A stretch of DNA of 64,000 nt. It comes from Ignavibacteria bacterium. GTDB lineage: Bacteria; Bacteroidota; Ignavibacteria; Tepidaquicellales; Tepidaquicellaceae. Position 1 is the first letter of the stretch. Every line of letters begins with the position of its first letter. Positions 19,884-29,169 of this stretch are shown here, piece by piece. Position numbers and translations under genes: made by a program. Under the pieces are notes generated by a model, which made no database searches, was not told the origin of the DNA, and saw nothing but the letters and a program-made list of their open reading frames with translations. The stretch covers positions 171,274 to 235,273 of the forward strand of contig JABAQZ010000023.1 in assembly GCA_019187405.1 (NCBI GenBank), in the 5' to 3' direction.

Positions 19884-20438
19884 TTATTTCATTTCCTGAT
19901 CCGGATTTCCCGGTTTATCTTCAATAATAATTTTTTCTGATTCTTCTTGCTTTTCAGGCAGTGAGGTATCTGTCTTTTTATTCTGCTGCGTATTTGTAAC
20001 GCTGATTTTAATTCCGGCTTTTTCCCGGTCAATCAGAGCATCAAATGAAATCAGCCCGGCACCTGTAAACATAACGGCAATTGAACATGCAAGAATTACA
20101 AAGTTATAGCTGAACGGGAGTTCGGGGTGTCCGGTTCCAAGTACAAACAGAAAGCTTACAGTCATGCAGGCAATAAAAAAACCTGCGACCGGCGTAAAAA
20201 GACCTATTATAAATAAACCGCCGAAAAACATCTCCATGAACGGTAATATAAAAGCGAGTATAAATGAAAGAGTATCATTCATCTGACCTGTCTGCCGAAC
20301 AGATTCGATAAAATCCTGAAGATTAAGAACCTTCATCGCGCCTGCCATCAGAAAAAGCAGACCTACCGTTAATCTGATTAGAAAAATGCCGAATGAAAAA
20401 GAGAATTTACTACTTCGTGCTTTTGAAAAGAATCCCAT
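19884..20438 (-). CDS. DoxX-family membrane protein
   Basis: 184 aa with four predicted transmembrane helices in residues ~15-130 and the DoxX hallmarks LIRLTVGLLFLMAGAMKV and ILPFMEMFFGGLFIIGLFTP. DoxX proteins are small inner-membrane proteins linked to redox or quinone metabolism; the exact role is unsettled. The last ~50 residues are a charged Lys/Glu/Asp tail (EKQEESEKIIIEDKPGN), absent from the minimal family. It converges with the ASCH gene and diverges from the DUF454 gene across a 219-base spacer containing a perfect inverted repeat. Confidence 0.88.
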   Translation of the reverse strand: MGFFSKARSSKFSFSFGIFLIRLTVGLLFLMAGAMKVLNLQDFIESVRQTGQMNDTLSFILAFILPFMEMFFGGLFIIGLFTPVAGFFIACMTVSFLFVLGTGHPELPFSYNFVILACSIAVMFTGAGLISFDALIDREKAGIKISVTNTQQNKKTDTSLPEKQEESEKIIIEDKPGNPDQEMK

Positions 20439-20533
20439 GATTTTTTATTTGAAACAAGTTAACAATGATAATTAAAATTTTCCATAATAAATGAATTCTG
20501 ATGATAATAAATTTCTAAAATCAATTTCCTAAA

Positions 20534-20549
20534 ACTTTGTTTACAAAGT
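20534..20549. promoter_or_regulatory. Candidate operator: perfect inverted repeat in divergent promoter region
   Basis: ACTTTGT-TT-ACAAAGT, a 16-base interrupted palindrome in the AT-rich spacer between the divergent doxX-like and DUF454 genes. Size and symmetry suit a winged-helix dimer of MarR/HxlR type, but no such regulator is encoded nearby, so this is inference. Confidence 0.35.
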
Positions 20550-20657
20550 AACTTATGCAAACGATATAAATAAATGATTATATAACAGAACTTAATATGA
20601 GTTTAAAATTATTTTAGATTAAATTAAATTGAGCATATTAATTTTAATTAATAAAAA

Positions 20658-21068
20658 TTGTCTATTCAGGAAAATTCAAGTAAAATAAAAATAAATTCAA
20701 ATCCGTTAATAAGGTGGATCTTTTTATTTTCGGGAATATTGCTTACAGGAGTAGGTATTCTTGGAATGTTTCTGCCTTTGTTGCCGACAACAGTTTTTTT
20801 TCTGCTTGCCGCTTGGTGTTATGCAAGAAGTTCGGAAAAATTCTACAACTGGCTTCACAAAAACAAATATTTCGGAAAATATTTTTCTGATTATTCCGTC
20901 AGAAAAGGTATGAGCATAAATTCTAAAATATTTGCTTTGATCATTCTCTGGGTTGGGATACTAATTTCCATTGTCTTCGTAACGGAGCTAATATCAGTGA
21001 GGATATTACTCTTAATAATAGCAGCAGGTGTTACCTGGCACATACTTGCAATTAAAACATTAAAATAA
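20658..21068 (+). CDS. DUF454 (YbaN-like) inner-membrane protein
   Basis: 136 aa. Family hallmarks are visible: GVGILGMFLPLLPTTVFFLL followed by AAWCYARSSEKFYNWL and NKYFGKYFSDY. Three to four transmembrane helices. Function unknown. The frame is closed by a stop at 20652-20654, and the first possible start is TTG at 20658, so a non-ATG start is required. It lies 30 bases upstream of the metallophosphoesterase gene and may be co-transcribed with it. Confidence 0.85.
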   Translation: MSIQENSSKIKINSNPLIRWIFLFSGILLTGVGILGMFLPLLPTTVFFLLAAWCYARSSEKFYNWLHKNKYFGKYFSDYSVRKGMSINSKIFALIILWVGILISIVFVTELISVRILLLIIAAGVTWHILAIKTLK

Positions 21069-21098
21069 ACCTCTTTAGTTATCATTTCTGATTTTTTT

Positions 21099-22907
21099 AT
21101 GAAGGTAAAAAATCCCGTTCTCAAGTCAATAAAAAGAATGTCAATGACCAGATGGTTTGATATTGGTCAGCTTGCGCAGACGGGGATAAGGGCTATTTTT
21201 TCTACATTCATTGGCGAGCAGTCTGATAAAAGAATCATTCAAGCGTTATCTTCATCCGGAAGGGAATTTTTTGATTATACTTATATGCACGGTTTAAAAG
21301 ACGGCAAGGTCATTAGCCTGAAGGATGAAAAAAGAGATGAAATCTGGATTGATTATGCCGCTGATGTAGGTGACGGATGGAATTCGACCTATACAATATC
21401 TTATTATATCTCAAAAAGAAAACTGATTTTAAAATCAGGAGAAAAAACATTTCATACTCAAAGAGGGGATTTGTTGATTTTCGGAGGAGATGAAGTGTAT
21501 CCAACTCCGAGCAGGGAAAATTATAAAAGGAAGCTTTTGGAGCCATACGAAACTGCATTTGGTGATGACAATCCGGATCATAACCCTCATGTTTTTGCAA
21601 TACCGGGAAATCATGATTGGTACGACGGGCTGACAGCATTTGCAAGATTATTCTGCTCTGATCTTGAAAGACAATTTGCTGGTTGGTTTACACGTCAGAA
21701 GAGAAGTTATTTTGCACTCAAGCTTCCCGGCAAATGGTGGCTGTTTGCTTCCGATGGTCAGCTGCAGTCTGACATTGATACTCCTCAGATTGAATACTTC
21801 AGAAAAGTCTCTGAAAAGATGGAGAAAGGGGATAATGTGATTTTATGTATTTCGCAGCCTAATTGGATTTATGCAGAAAAGTATAAAAAGTTCGGCGAAC
21901 TTTATGATGAAAGCGATTTGATTTATCTTCAAAAAGAAATTCTCGATAAAAAAAATATTCAGGTGAAGGTTTATTTATCGGGAGATTATCACCATTACAG
22001 AAGACATGAAGAAAAAAATTCGCCTACTCCTGAATCTAAAGTTCAGAAGATTACAGCCGGTGGAGGCGGAGCTTTTTTGCATCCGACGCATGATGTGGAT
22101 GTCAGTGAAATTTCAGATGACTACAAATCTCAGGAAAGGTTTTTTACACTCGAGAAAAGCTACCCTGATATCAAAACCTCAAAGAGATTGACATTCAGAA
22201 ATTTATTGTTTTTGTTTTATAATCCGGGATTTGGAATTCTCACAGCAATAATATATCTGCTGACAACATGGATTGTTGTTTCTTCTTTTGAATACAGTCA
22301 TCTGAATCCACCATCAGGATTTGCTGAAAGTTTTATTTATTCCGTTAAGCTGACGCTGCTGGCTTTCATGAAAAATCCAATTGCAGGGATATGGATAATT
22401 TTGCTCTTAATAGCATTTATTTTTTTTACGGATACTCATTCAAAGATATACAAATATCTGGGAGGATTTTTACACTGCTGGGCGCACCTGTCGGCAATAT
22501 TCTATTTAAGCTGGCTGATAATTATAATCATAAAATTTAGCGGGGACGTAATATATGTAAAGTTTATTACTGCATTTGTTCTGATTTTCATTTCCGGTTG
22601 GATAGTTGGTTCGATAATATTCGGAATTTATCTTTTCATTTCACAGTATTTTTTCGGCAGACACAGTGAGGAATCATTTTCAGCTTTCAGATGTCAGGAT
22701 TACAAAAACTTTTTAAGACTTCATATAAAAGGCGACGGGACATTAGAAATTTATCCGGTGAAAATTGACAGAGTACCGAGGAAATGGCGAGACAGAAGTG
22801 CAGGCGAGAGTTCAGAAATAAATTCACTTGTTGTTCCTGCAGATGGAACAGCAGCTGAATTGATAGAAGATCCGATTTTAATTCATCCTGAAAAGAAATT
22901 TATTTGA
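21099..22907 (+). CDS. Membrane-anchored calcineurin-like metallophosphoesterase
   Basis: 602 aa. The N-terminal ~330 residues carry the dinuclear-metal phosphoesterase signature: DYAADVGDGWNST, FGGDEVYP, IPGNHDWYDG and YLSGDYHHYRRHE. The C-terminal part (~365-510) has four hydrophobic segments and a soluble tail, so the enzyme domain is probably held on the inner membrane facing the cytoplasm, as there is no signal peptide. The sequence does not show the substrate. The first metal motif has the form D-x-G-D rather than the usual DxH, a variant seen in some large phosphoesterases of this type. Confidence 0.85.
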   Translation: MKVKNPVLKSIKRMSMTRWFDIGQLAQTGIRAIFSTFIGEQSDKRIIQALSSSGREFFDYTYMHGLKDGKVISLKDEKRDEIWIDYAADVGDGWNSTYTISYYISKRKLILKSGEKTFHTQRGDLLIFGGDEVYPTPSRENYKRKLLEPYETAFGDDNPDHNPHVFAIPGNHDWYDGLTAFARLFCSDLERQFAGWFTRQKRSYFALKLPGKWWLFASDGQLQSDIDTPQIEYFRKVSEKMEKGDNVILCISQPNWIYAEKYKKFGELYDESDLIYLQKEILDKKNIQVKVYLSGDYHHYRRHEEKNSPTPESKVQKITAGGGGAFLHPTHDVDVSEISDDYKSQERFFTLEKSYPDIKTSKRLTFRNLLFLFYNPGFGILTAIIYLLTTWIVVSSFEYSHLNPPSGFAESFIYSVKLTLLAFMKNPIAGIWIILLLIAFIFFTDTHSKIYKYLGGFLHCWAHLSAIFYLSWLIIIIIKFSGDVIYVKFITAFVLIFISGWIVGSIIFGIYLFISQYFFGRHSEESFSAFRCQDYKNFLRLHIKGDGTLEIYPVKIDRVPRKWRDRSAGESSEINSLVVPADGTAAELIEDPILIHPEKKFI

Positions 22908-23018
22908 AACTTTTCAATTCCCCGGTTAGATTAATAAAGTTTTCTATGGCTGAAAAAAATAAAAATGGAATTGATGCAGGACTTATTTATATTCAATTAA
23001 AAAGGCAGGAGAAAAATG

Positions 23019-23092
23019 AGGCGTGGATCAGATTCGAACTGATGAATGGCAGTTTTGCAGACTGCTCCCTTAAGCCACTTGGGTACCACGCC
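23019..23092 (-). tRNA. tRNA-Cys (GCA)
   Basis: On the minus strand the 7-bp acceptor stem GGCGTGG (23092-23086) pairs with CCACGCC (23026-23020), and the discriminator is U (23019), as expected for Cys. Anticodon GCA is the complement of 23056-23058. The T-loop TTCGAAT is present. CCA is not encoded. It lies 11 bases downstream of tRNA-Gly and is probably cut from the same transcript. Confidence 0.95.
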
Positions 23093-23103
23093 AAAATGAA
23101 AAG

Positions 23104-23176
<73 letters not shown>

Positions 23177-23218
23177 AATAAATCGCTATCGTTAATTTTT
23201 TTAACGATTTCAATTTAA

Positions 23219-23585
23219 GTTCATTAAACTTTTATTTCAAGTCGATATAATGTCAATATATTCCCCAAAAAACACATTCGTCTAAAGTAATTTGAAGTTG
23301 TATAGTTAAGCAAAAGTTTAAAGTTTTTAAATAATTCAAAAATGTTGGAATGGGTTATATGAAAGTAGAGAAATTTTATTGACAATCATTCCTTAAAAAA
23401 GTTTTTTATTGAATTAAAAAAATGTTTTTTCTAATAATGCAGAAAAATATAAAGGAACATGCAATTATCAGAATATTCACCAGCAGAGTAAAATATTCTT
23501 GGAAATTAAATTACTCCGAAAAAATAAAAAACTACAATATGTTTGGATTTAAAGATATTTTATCATTAAATTAAGCAAAAAATTT
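23219..23585. other. Intergenic leader of the next T9SS cargo gene
   Basis: AT-rich, no gene. Bases ~23276-23345 resemble a block upstream of the repeat-flanked cargo gene (~42116-42184), sharing AATTTGAAGTTG and AAGCAAAA with similar spacing. No clear promoter by eye. Confidence 0.5.
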
Positions 23586-25622
23586 TTGAAAAATTATATG
23601 ACTAAGATTACAAATTACGGCAATTTAAAGATAGCTTTAATGCTTTTGATATTTACTTTTTCTATTATGCTGTTTCAAGGACAGTATTATGGCGGTCATG
23701 TATTTGACGATGACAATCCTGACATTGAGCAGCCGACACTTGAGGCATTTATGTCTTACAAAAATTTCAATTCGGGTAGCGCTTCATCCGGCATTGTTAC
23801 AATCAATGACTATGATAATTTTGATATAGGCGTTGATTATTATGAGCAGAATGCCACAGTCAATCCGGAAAATCCGCTTTTATATTTTTTCGGAGTTAAT
23901 GCAAGCCCGCAAAATGCGAGAATCACAACAAACGGCGGGATAAACTGGATATTAAATAATCCATCTTATCACTCTTCTACTTGCTGTGATCCATGGAGTA
24001 CTTATACAGGAAACGGAATCCTGATTTATGCTTCAGGTGTAAACGGTCAGTATGTTTACAGATCGACAAATCACGGATTAAACTGGAGCGCTCCGATTCT
24101 TTCGGTTTCGGGATACGATAGAAACCATGTTTCTGCAGAATACACGGGTACAGGTCCTTATGCAAATTATGTATATGCCGGCATAACTCCGGGTAATTTC
24201 GGCAGAAGCACAGATGCAGGTCTGACATGGACAACGACATTTAATCCAAGCAATACACAGCCCGGTTGTTATATTGCAGTGGGACCTAATGATACTGTAA
24301 ACGGCGGATGTGTAATTTATGTGACAAATACAGGATCGACTGCATCCAGAACGTACAACTTTTACAGATCAACTAACGGCGGTTCAAATTTTACATTAAT
24401 GTCGAGTCAGAATTTTGTAGGTTATGTTGGGACGCTTAATTCAGTCAGCCGATTTGTAATTAACGGAGCAAGAACAGCGCCTCATCCGAAAATCGTAATG
24501 GATAACAGCAACGGTCCATACAGAGGGAGATTGTATCTTGTTTATGCAACTAACGATCCGCCCGGAAACGGAATGAAGCCTGATGTATGGCTTAGATATT
24601 CCACTGATCAAGGCGCAACGTGGTCGGCACAGACAAGAATTAATGATAATATTGATCCGCAGTCAAGCGACCAGTGGTTTCCGGAAATTTACTGTGTAAG
24701 AGAAACAGGCAAGCTTTACATTCATTGGTATGATGACAGAAATAATCCTTCCGGATACGGTGTGGATGTTTATGCCACATATACAACTGACGGCGGCTCA
24801 ACATTTGCTCCAAATCAAAGACTGACAAATGTAACTTTCACTTATCCAAATCCTCCTTGCAGTCCTAATTCTAATTGTTACAGAGGAGATTATACCAGTA
24901 TTGCCGGAAGCGAAGATGCAGCATTTAGCGTTTGGGGAGATCACAGAAGCGGATCAGCTCTGAACATGGGTTCTTATTTCCCTGATTTCGCGATGAGAGT
25001 TTCGCCTGCTGCAGATACAATCCACGGAAACGGCGACAGCTCTTTATATTTTGCTTCTATACCTGGAGTTAAACTCTGGGATAAAACCACAAAGTTTTCG
25101 TGGCAGGTTAGTCCCATGCCTACGGCAGGATCAATTACTGCAAATTTTTTAAACAGAGCAACCGGACTACCGCTTGATTCTCTTACTGCTTATCCGGATT
25201 CACTAAGAATCAGAATAAGAACTTCAGGAGGAGTACCAAACGGAGTATATAACATAACCATTAAAGCAAACGGTACAAAAAATGTACCTGTTCATGTTAG
25301 AAATATTACATTAACAGTTATTAATCCGGTAGGTATTGTTTATAACGGTCAAATACCGGATAAATTCAGCCTGTCGCAGAATTATCCGAATCCGTTTAAT
25401 CCGTCAACAGTTATTAGTTATCAGTTAGCAGTTAGTAGTTTTGTAAAATTAATTATATATGATGCTTTGGGTAAAGAATTGGCAACTCTTGTAAATGAAT
25501 TACAGCCGGCAGGTCAATATTCAATTGAATGGATAGCTGGAAAATATCCAAGCGGAGTGTATTTTTATACAATTAATACACCGGAGTTTACAGACACCAG
25601 GCGCATGATGCTTCTGAAATAA
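23586..25622 (+). CDS. Secreted BNR/propeller protein with T9SS sorting domain
   Basis: 678 aa; TTG at 23586, or ATG at 23598 four codons later, is the start. Both give a signal peptide ending near the FQGQYYGG segment. The body has Asp-box repeats (STNHGLNWS, STDAGLTWT, STNGGSNFT, STDQGATWS, TTDGGSTFA) typical of sialidase-like propellers, and no catalytic set can be assigned. Residue 599 begins NYPNPFNP and the type A sorting domain ending RRMMLLK. The last 247 bases (25377-25623) match the end of the 30624-terminating gene at all but one position. A terminator follows at 25645. Confidence 0.85.
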   Translation: MKNYMTKITNYGNLKIALMLLIFTFSIMLFQGQYYGGHVFDDDNPDIEQPTLEAFMSYKNFNSGSASSGIVTINDYDNFDIGVDYYEQNATVNPENPLLYFFGVNASPQNARITTNGGINWILNNPSYHSSTCCDPWSTYTGNGILIYASGVNGQYVYRSTNHGLNWSAPILSVSGYDRNHVSAEYTGTGPYANYVYAGITPGNFGRSTDAGLTWTTTFNPSNTQPGCYIAVGPNDTVNGGCVIYVTNTGSTASRTYNFYRSTNGGSNFTLMSSQNFVGYVGTLNSVSRFVINGARTAPHPKIVMDNSNGPYRGRLYLVYATNDPPGNGMKPDVWLRYSTDQGATWSAQTRINDNIDPQSSDQWFPEIYCVRETGKLYIHWYDDRNNPSGYGVDVYATYTTDGGSTFAPNQRLTNVTFTYPNPPCSPNSNCYRGDYTSIAGSEDAAFSVWGDHRSGSALNMGSYFPDFAMRVSPAADTIHGNGDSSLYFASIPGVKLWDKTTKFSWQVSPMPTAGSITANFLNRATGLPLDSLTAYPDSLRIRIRTSGGVPNGVYNITIKANGTKNVPVHVRNITLTVINPVGIVYNGQIPDKFSLSQNYPNPFNPSTVISYQLAVSSFVKLIIYDALGKELATLVNELQPAGQYSIEWIAGKYPSGVYFYTINTPEFTDTRRMMLLK

Positions 25623-25623
25623 C
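25377..25623 (+). repeat. Sorting-tail repeat, copy 1 (247 bp, partner at 30379-30625)
   Basis: Encodes the whole C-terminal sorting domain and the stop codon. It is identical to 30379-30625 except for one base (GCTGG here, GCCGG there, both Ala-Gly). The upstream coding regions of the two genes are unrelated, so the 3' module was copied or converted on its own. It contains a run of four heptamers at 25410-25437. Confidence 0.95.
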
Positions 25624-25644
25624 CTGATTAAATAATTCACAGTG

Positions 25645-25679
25645 AAAAGGATTCCGAAAAACTGGAATCCTTTTTTTTT
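25645..25679 (+). terminator. Rho-independent terminator
   Basis: 11-bp perfect stem AAAAGGATTCC (25645-25655) / GGAATCCTTTT (25664-25674), 8-nt loop, T run to 25679; 22 bases past the stop codon. Confidence 0.9.
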
Positions 25680-25781
25680 ATTGTATGATGTGAGTTAGGA
25701 CGAATCATAAGAATTCATATCTCTCTCAATCTCTTGCCAAAAATAATGCGTAATAAACCTATCCTTAATATATTTTAAAAG

Positions 25782-25836
25782 TGGGGAAAAAATCCCCATG
25801 TTGGAAAATACCTTAACTTTCGGAAACAATATCCCA
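25782..25836. promoter_or_regulatory. Candidate enhancer-binding-protein sites upstream of a sigma-54 promoter
   Basis: A 17-base perfect dyad TGGGGA-N5-TCCCCA at 25782-25798 and a degenerate copy TCGGAA-N5-ATCCCA at 25820-25836, with centres 38 bases apart. They lie about 75-115 bases upstream of the start site predicted from the sigma-54 element at 25878, where an activator would be expected to bind. The link is inference. Confidence 0.4.
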
Positions 25837-25877
25837 TTAATTTTAAATATTTTAAGTGTTTTTTAATTTAAAATATC

Positions 25878-25893
25878 TGGCACGGAAATTGCA
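25878..25893 (+). promoter_or_regulatory. Sigma-54 (-24/-12) promoter
   Basis: TGGCACG-GAAA-TTGCA matches the sigma-54 consensus TGGCACG-N4-TTGCW at every defined base, with correct GG/GC spacing. Transcription would start near 25904, giving a ~210-base leader before the ATG at 26116. In the leader, GAGGTAA (25946-25952) is complementary to TTACCTC (25984-25990). No other match this good was noticed in the intergenic regions of the window. Confidence 0.75.
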
Positions 25894-26115
25894 ATATAAA
25901 TTATGGTAAGTTGAATTTGATACTTAAATAACATCATTACAGATGGAGGTAATAAACATTTTGTTTTTAAATAACAATTTTTCTTACCTCGTTTGAAAGA
26001 AGTTATAAATTTTCATTAACATGCTAAATTTCTTATAAAATGGAAAAAAATTAGGTTAAACAAATTCAAAATTTTTTTAAAACGTTGTTAATATAAAAAT
26101 TTTTAATGAAATTAT

Positions 26116-29100
26116 ATGAAAAATTTAATAAACATTTTGATTATCTTATTAACTTCTATTCTTCTTCCAAATAATGAGATCTTTAGTTTTCCGGATGAAT
26201 TGATAACAGGAGAATTAATTATCACCAACAATTCTTCAAGCAATTTAAAAATTTCTGTTTATCCAATTGGAGCACATTTTAATAAAAACAAAAAATATTC
26301 ACTTATAAGCATTACCTATCCAACAAGAAAAATTTTAGCTGGTGCAAAAGATAGTTTGCTTTATAATGAAAAATTTACATTAGATCATGATGCAGCACAA
26401 GGTACTGGTGCTGACAGTATTATAGGTTATGGAAGATATAGAGTTGTATTTTATCTTTTTAATTCTAACAATCAATTATATGACAGTATAGAATACTGCG
26501 ATGTTGATTATTCAGATTATGATTATCCTTATGGTGGTAACAATGATATAACTTTTTATTATCATTCAAATGACAGCATAACATTTGAATTTAACGGAGG
26601 AACAATAAATAAAATACAAGATGCTGACAGATATTTAAAAATCTGGGATCAATACGGTGGTTTGGTTCACAAAACCCAGAATAAAAATGGTTTTACATCG
26701 GATACAGAATATGTTTACATACCAATAAATGCTGTTTCTTATGGTGCTGTTTCTCATATTAATCCAGGTGATATTTTTGTAAATTTTAATATCATTGATA
26801 ATTTATATTCAAACATTGCGGAAGATATTATTGTTAAAAAGAAAGCTTATTTAACTGTAAATCAAGGGATTGATTTTGAGATGATTACTCCACAGAGCGG
26901 ACACACAAAATTAATTATTGAGGATTCATCCTTTTTAAAATTAAGTACTAATTCAAAAATAATCATTAATAATGAAAATAGATTAATTTTAAAAAATAAA
27001 TCGACGTTAATAATTTTGTCAGGATCTGAATTGAGATTCAAACCATATTCAATATTTTGTAATTATGGTGCGAAAATAATCGGTTCTGGAAGCATAATCT
27101 TCGAAAAAGGATATCATCAATATGACTGCAATCAACTATCGGATTTTCTTTTTCAGGATAGTGCAAAACTAATTCTTGAAGACAGTGCTATTGTCAATTT
27201 ACCGAATAACATCACGCTTCATATCAAAGGAAACACAACCTCTCTGATTCTGAAACCCGGCTCAAAACTTCTCTTCGGAGAAAACTCCGGTATCGTTTGT
27301 GATCAAGGCGGAAAAGTGATCGCCAATAATGCGACATTCGCATCATCCGATTCCACAAAGAAATGGAACGGAATTTCTCTTAGCGGATTGTCGCAGGATA
27401 CAATAAAGAACTGCTCAATCAAAAATGCGGCATACGGAATTTCTATCTCAGATAAATACGACGCGGAAGATACCGGCATTGATTATTCGGCTGAAATCTC
27501 CGGATGCACGTTCATTAACAAAACCAATTACGTACTCAACAGTGCATTATATATTGCCGGTAGCAATAATGTGCTTATCATGAATAATTCCGTTTCATCG
27601 TCTGCACTCGAAAAAGGGTACACGCACGGCATTTATGCAGAATACTGCCCTGAAGGTGTATTGAATATAATCGGCAATGAAATCAGCGGAACAGGAAACG
27701 GCATGACTCTCATCGGATGCTCTCCTTTTGCTGCGCAGAATGCTCTTGCGGGTAATGAATACTCCGAATGCGGTATGTTTCTCGATAATTCAAACGGTAC
27801 ATTCGAATACAATGAAATCAGCGATTTCTATTGTTCGTATTTTTCCTATTATTCTTCTCCTGATTTGCTGAAAAACGTGTTCGATAATTATTATGACGAT
27901 AACCTGTGGCTTTCTTCGTCATCTGTTCCGGTAATGCATCCTCTTATTAACGGCGGTTCTGTTTACTGGTATGCAGGCGATAATCTGATTAAAGGATCTC
28001 CATCTAACTCTGGAATTATTTTCGATGACGATGCCTGTCCGCTGATGAACTACGGATACAACCGGTTCATTATGACAAATAATGATTATTACATTCAAGG
28101 ATCCAATCCATCGGGATATGGAAGGGAATTTTATGTAATTCAGAATTACTGGGGAGGAATACCTGATACGAATAAATTTTATGTAGCAAATGCAGACCTG
28201 ATTTACAGTCCGTATGACGATAACTCACAAACAGCAAGGCAGACAAACACGGAAGATAAATTTGATATCGGATTCGGTCTATATGATACGGTATTTTCTT
28301 ATGAGCCCGATAATCCGAATTCCGCACAGGAACTTTACCTTGAAGCATATCAGAAAGAATATGCAGGAGAATTTTCACAGGCGATTGATATTTACAAAGA
28401 GATAGTCGAAGATTACAAAGACAGCTCATATACATCATCCTGTTTGCCGAGAATATTCGGATGTTATGAAAAGAATAACACTTCGCAAAGCGGATACGGA
28501 CTGCTTGAAAGCTATTACGAAAGCATATCGGAAGACACATCGTATTCGGAAATACAGAGAAACATAGCCGAAGAGTTCATGATAAAGTCGAAAGTAAAGC
28601 AGAACAATATAGAAGAAGCAATAAGCAATTACGATGAGATATACACGCAGAACATGAATACTGAAAAGGCATGCATGCGTTTATAAACAGGGAAATACTT
28701 TCGCGGAGTCAGGGAGGAGATAACAGGTCATACGGTTCGGTGTTTGAGAATATTGAAGCAAAGCAGAATGCAATAAATTCATTAATAAGCAAAGTAATCC
28801 GGAAAGAAAAGAACATTTTCACGGAAACAGTAAGCAAGCCAAACGGATATTCATTAAGCCAGAATTATCCGAATCCGTTTAATCCATCAACTAAGATAAG
28901 CTACACCATACCGAAGGAAGGCTTTGTAACACTGAAGATATATGACGTGCTTGGCAAGGAAGTAATGACGATTGTCAATGAAACAAAGCAGGCGGGATTT
29001 TATGAAATTGAATTCAATGGAGAATCAATAGCAAGCGGATTTTATTTATACAGGCTTGCGGTGAGCCTGTCGAATCCGCTCGAGGCGGGAGATCCTTCGG

Positions 29101-29153
29101 TTAGCTCAGGACACGGTTTTATTGATGTGAAGCGCATGATACTTTTAAAATAA
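26116..29153 (+). pseudogene. T9SS cargo: beta-helix plus TPR protein, interrupted by a frameshift
   Basis: Frame one (26116-28686, 856 aa) has a signal peptide, a long right-handed beta-helix-like region (~280-600: LKGKN/NCSIKNAAYGI-type rungs) and TPR-like helices (~735-850), then stops. A second frame (28671-29153) continues the protein with MHAFINREILSRSQGG, then NYPNPFNP and a full sorting domain. One missing A before ATGCATGCG near 28670 would join them as ...NTEKA-MHAFINR..., giving ~1012 aa. So this is one gene with a -1 disruption or a sequencing error. The first ~1.1 kb is much more AT-rich than the rest (10% GC at 26941-27000 against 45% at 27241-27300), suggesting a mosaic. It is preceded by a sigma-54 promoter. 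Confidence 0.8.
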
Positions 29154-29169
29154 ATTTTAAACTATAAAA

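Noticed and set aside
28660..28690. Programmed -1 frameshifting in the beta-helix gene
   Set aside because: No slippery heptamer (X XXY YYZ) or downstream structure is evident at the junction; a simple deletion or sequencing error is more likely.
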